This document shows, piece by piece, positions 20,480 to 21,349 of a stretch of 21,349 nucleotides of DNA. Each line of letters opens with the position of its first letter. Within the stretch, counting starts at the first letter, position 1. The translations under genes were made by a program, and so were the position numbers. The DNA is from a virus, in IMG/VR virus record IMGVR_UViG_3300031772_000338, positions 1-21,349 of that record; one strand, written 5' to 3'. The notes under the pieces are model-generated. The model ran no database searches. It saw nothing but the letters and a program-made list of their open reading frames with translations, and was not told the DNA's origin.

Positions 20480-20997
20480 ATTGACACCTGGATTCCCATA
20501 TAACCAGAAGTCAATACACTAGGTGCCTGGGTCACGTACCCAATGTAATAGGTGTTAGCGCCCCGAGGGTCAGAGGATAAAGTCCACTCGTCCTCAGACG
20601 TGAAGTACCCACGTAGAGAGAACACCAACCGGTCACTTGCAGCGTACACAATAGGTACCAGCGGGCCAGGTCCTGTCCTTGAGGCGTAGGTGTACTTCTC
20701 AAAAGTGGTCGTAAGGATATGCCAGCCACCCGCACACGCAGTGGCGAATCGGTAGTAGGGTTGGTTCCGAGTCATCGAAGTGTATTGGTCAGACTCCTCG
20801 TCCGAACCAAACAACACGAACCCAGCGTAGTACCCGTCAGAGATCCCTACAGAAAACTCGTCTCTGATGGAAGGTACCCAACGGACACCTTGGCCGCCAC
20901 GCCAACCAGATACTACCATCGGCTCGCTTACAACCACAGGGTAGGTATCGCCCTTAACGAGCACTACGCAATCCCGAGTTCGTGCCTGCTCCGGCAT
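20476..20997 (-). CDS. Capsid-surface-like paralogue A (173 aa)
   Basis: First of the triplet. Landmarks are TRDCVVLVKGDTYPV, GWRGGQGVRWVPSIRDEFSV, YYAGFVLFGSDEESDQYTS, FEKYTYASRTGPGPLVPIVY, RLVFSLRGYFTSEDEWTL, SSDPRGANTYYIGYVTQAP and MGIQVSI. The start chosen is the ATG at 20997, overlapping the preceding TGA as TGATG. A longer reading frame adds 15 residues that overlap the upstream gene and lack counterparts in the paralogues. Its stop overlaps the HNH-like ATG. Fold type and family are as for the other two: an all-beta, single-domain, decoration- or vertex-type virion protein by inference, not recognised as a named family. Confidence 0.8.
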   Translation of the reverse strand: MPEQARTRDCVVLVKGDTYPVVVSEPMVVSGWRGGQGVRWVPSIRDEFSVGISDGYYAGFVLFGSDEESDQYTSMTRNQPYYRFATACAGGWHILTTTFEKYTYASRTGPGPLVPIVYAASDRLVFSLRGYFTSEDEWTLSSDPRGANTYYIGYVTQAPSVLTSGYMGIQVSI

Positions 20998-21349
20998 CAG
21001 ATCGTCTCGACTTCCTTCTTGCGACCCGGCAGTTGTGACCACGCCGAAACGAGGGTGCTAAGGAGCATAGTCTGAACTGGGCTGCCCTGTACAACCTGTT
21101 CCCAATCTCCACCACTCTGATTGAACGCCAAACGGATCGAGAGGAAGTCGTCTTTGGTCAGATGAGTGTCAGGTCCAGACGAGTGGTCAATGAACTGGCG
21201 GATCAGACGGTCGGCAAAAACCAGCGGTTGGCTCGGTTCCGAGTCGAAAGCGGTCTTCGAGTTGAGCTTGTCGATGACCTTGCCATCGACTAGGTACACG
21301 TCCTCCAAAGCTGGAACAAGATACTGACTACGAAGGGTCGAGGCTTCAT
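20997..21349 (-). CDS. Unrecognised protein, C-terminal part (5' end outside window)
   Basis: The minus-strand frame is open to the right edge of the window without a stop, giving at least 117 codons. No start is needed inside the window, although a TTG at 21308 and an out-of-frame ATG at the edge exist. Visible parts are TLRSQYLVPALEDVYLVDGK, KTAFDSEPSQPLVFADRLIR, KDDFLSIRLAFNQSGGDWEQ and a basic end (LPGRKKEVETI). The mix of helix and strand looks like a normal globular protein. Nothing identifies a terminase or other known packaging protein, although this is where a terminase might be expected upstream of a portal. Its TGA overlaps the ATG of paralogue A. Confidence 0.7.
   Translation of the reverse strand, partial: EASTLRSQYLVPALEDVYLVDGKVIDKLNSKTAFDSEPSQPLVFADRLIRQFIDHSSGPDTHLTKDDFLSIRLAFNQSGGDWEQVVQGSPVQTMLLSTLVSAWSQLPGRKKEVETI

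Noticed and set aside
20476-21042. N-terminally extended version of paralogue A (188 aa)
   Set aside because: The extension overlaps the upstream gene. The TGATG-coupled ATG at 20997 aligns with the paralogue starts.
20997-21349. Possible terminase large subunit C-terminus, by position upstream of the portal
   Set aside because: No Walker, nuclease or other terminase motif is visible in the 117 codons present, so the gene is left unnamed.
1-21349. tRNA genes, CRISPR arrays, insertion sequences and attachment sites
   Set aside because: No cloverleaf, regularly spaced repeat, transposase or integrase pattern was seen. The repeats found are all within coding regions.

Overview
The window is a 21.3 kb piece of the virion-structure region of a large tailed bacteriophage (Caudoviricetes). 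The evidence is one unbroken run of head and neck genes: portal protein, prohead protease, scaffold-like protein, decoration-like protein and HK97-fold major capsid protein. All convincing genes lie on the minus strand, so the module reads from the right end of the window to the left. Genes are packed tightly, often with ATGA or TGATG stop/start overlaps that imply translational coupling. The host cannot be told from the sequence. No tRNA, rRNA, CRISPR array, insertion sequence or integrase was seen.

Right part (15.3-21.3 kb), in transcription order: the 3' end of an unrecognised gene; three tandem paralogues of about 172 aa that resemble capsid-surface proteins; a degenerate-looking HNH-endonuclease ORF wedged between two of them; a small charged protein; and a portal protein of 1105 codons. 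The portal is interrupted by a 503-residue intein carrying a LAGLIDADG homing endonuclease, and the spliced portal would be 602 aa.

Middle part (7.0-15.3 kb): an 864-aa low-complexity protein with a conserved-looking C-terminal domain, an SH3/KOW-like plus zinc-ribbon protein, the prohead protease with a Cys/His-rich insertion, a Gln-rich scaffold candidate, a decoration-like protein and the major capsid protein. Two strong minus-strand intrinsic terminators follow the capsid gene and enclose a short helix-turn-helix-like remnant. A shared TTTATAC-containing element lies just upstream of the scaffold-decoration-capsid group. The same element lies upstream of the HU gene and of the gene at the left edge, so it is a candidate phage promoter.

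Left part (0-7.0 kb): an unknown 146-aa protein, an HU-type DNA-binding protein with its own candidate promoter and terminator, a 380-aa conserved structural-type protein, and a 687-aa multidomain protein. The 687-aa protein contains three near-identical 36-residue modules separated by unrelated domains. A SWIM zinc-finger protein, an FmdB-type zinc-ribbon protein, two beta-rich putative neck/tail proteins and the start of a tail/baseplate-type gene follow.

The core assembly proteins (portal, protease, scaffold, capsid) are called with good confidence. The accessory proteins between them are mostly unrecognised. The most notable points are the portal intein with a non-canonical C-terminal Phe-Asn, the triplicated RFEEGKPADPTKN module with DNA-level homogenisation, the capsid-protein-like gene triplication with the HNH remnant, and several small zinc-binding proteins within a structural operon.
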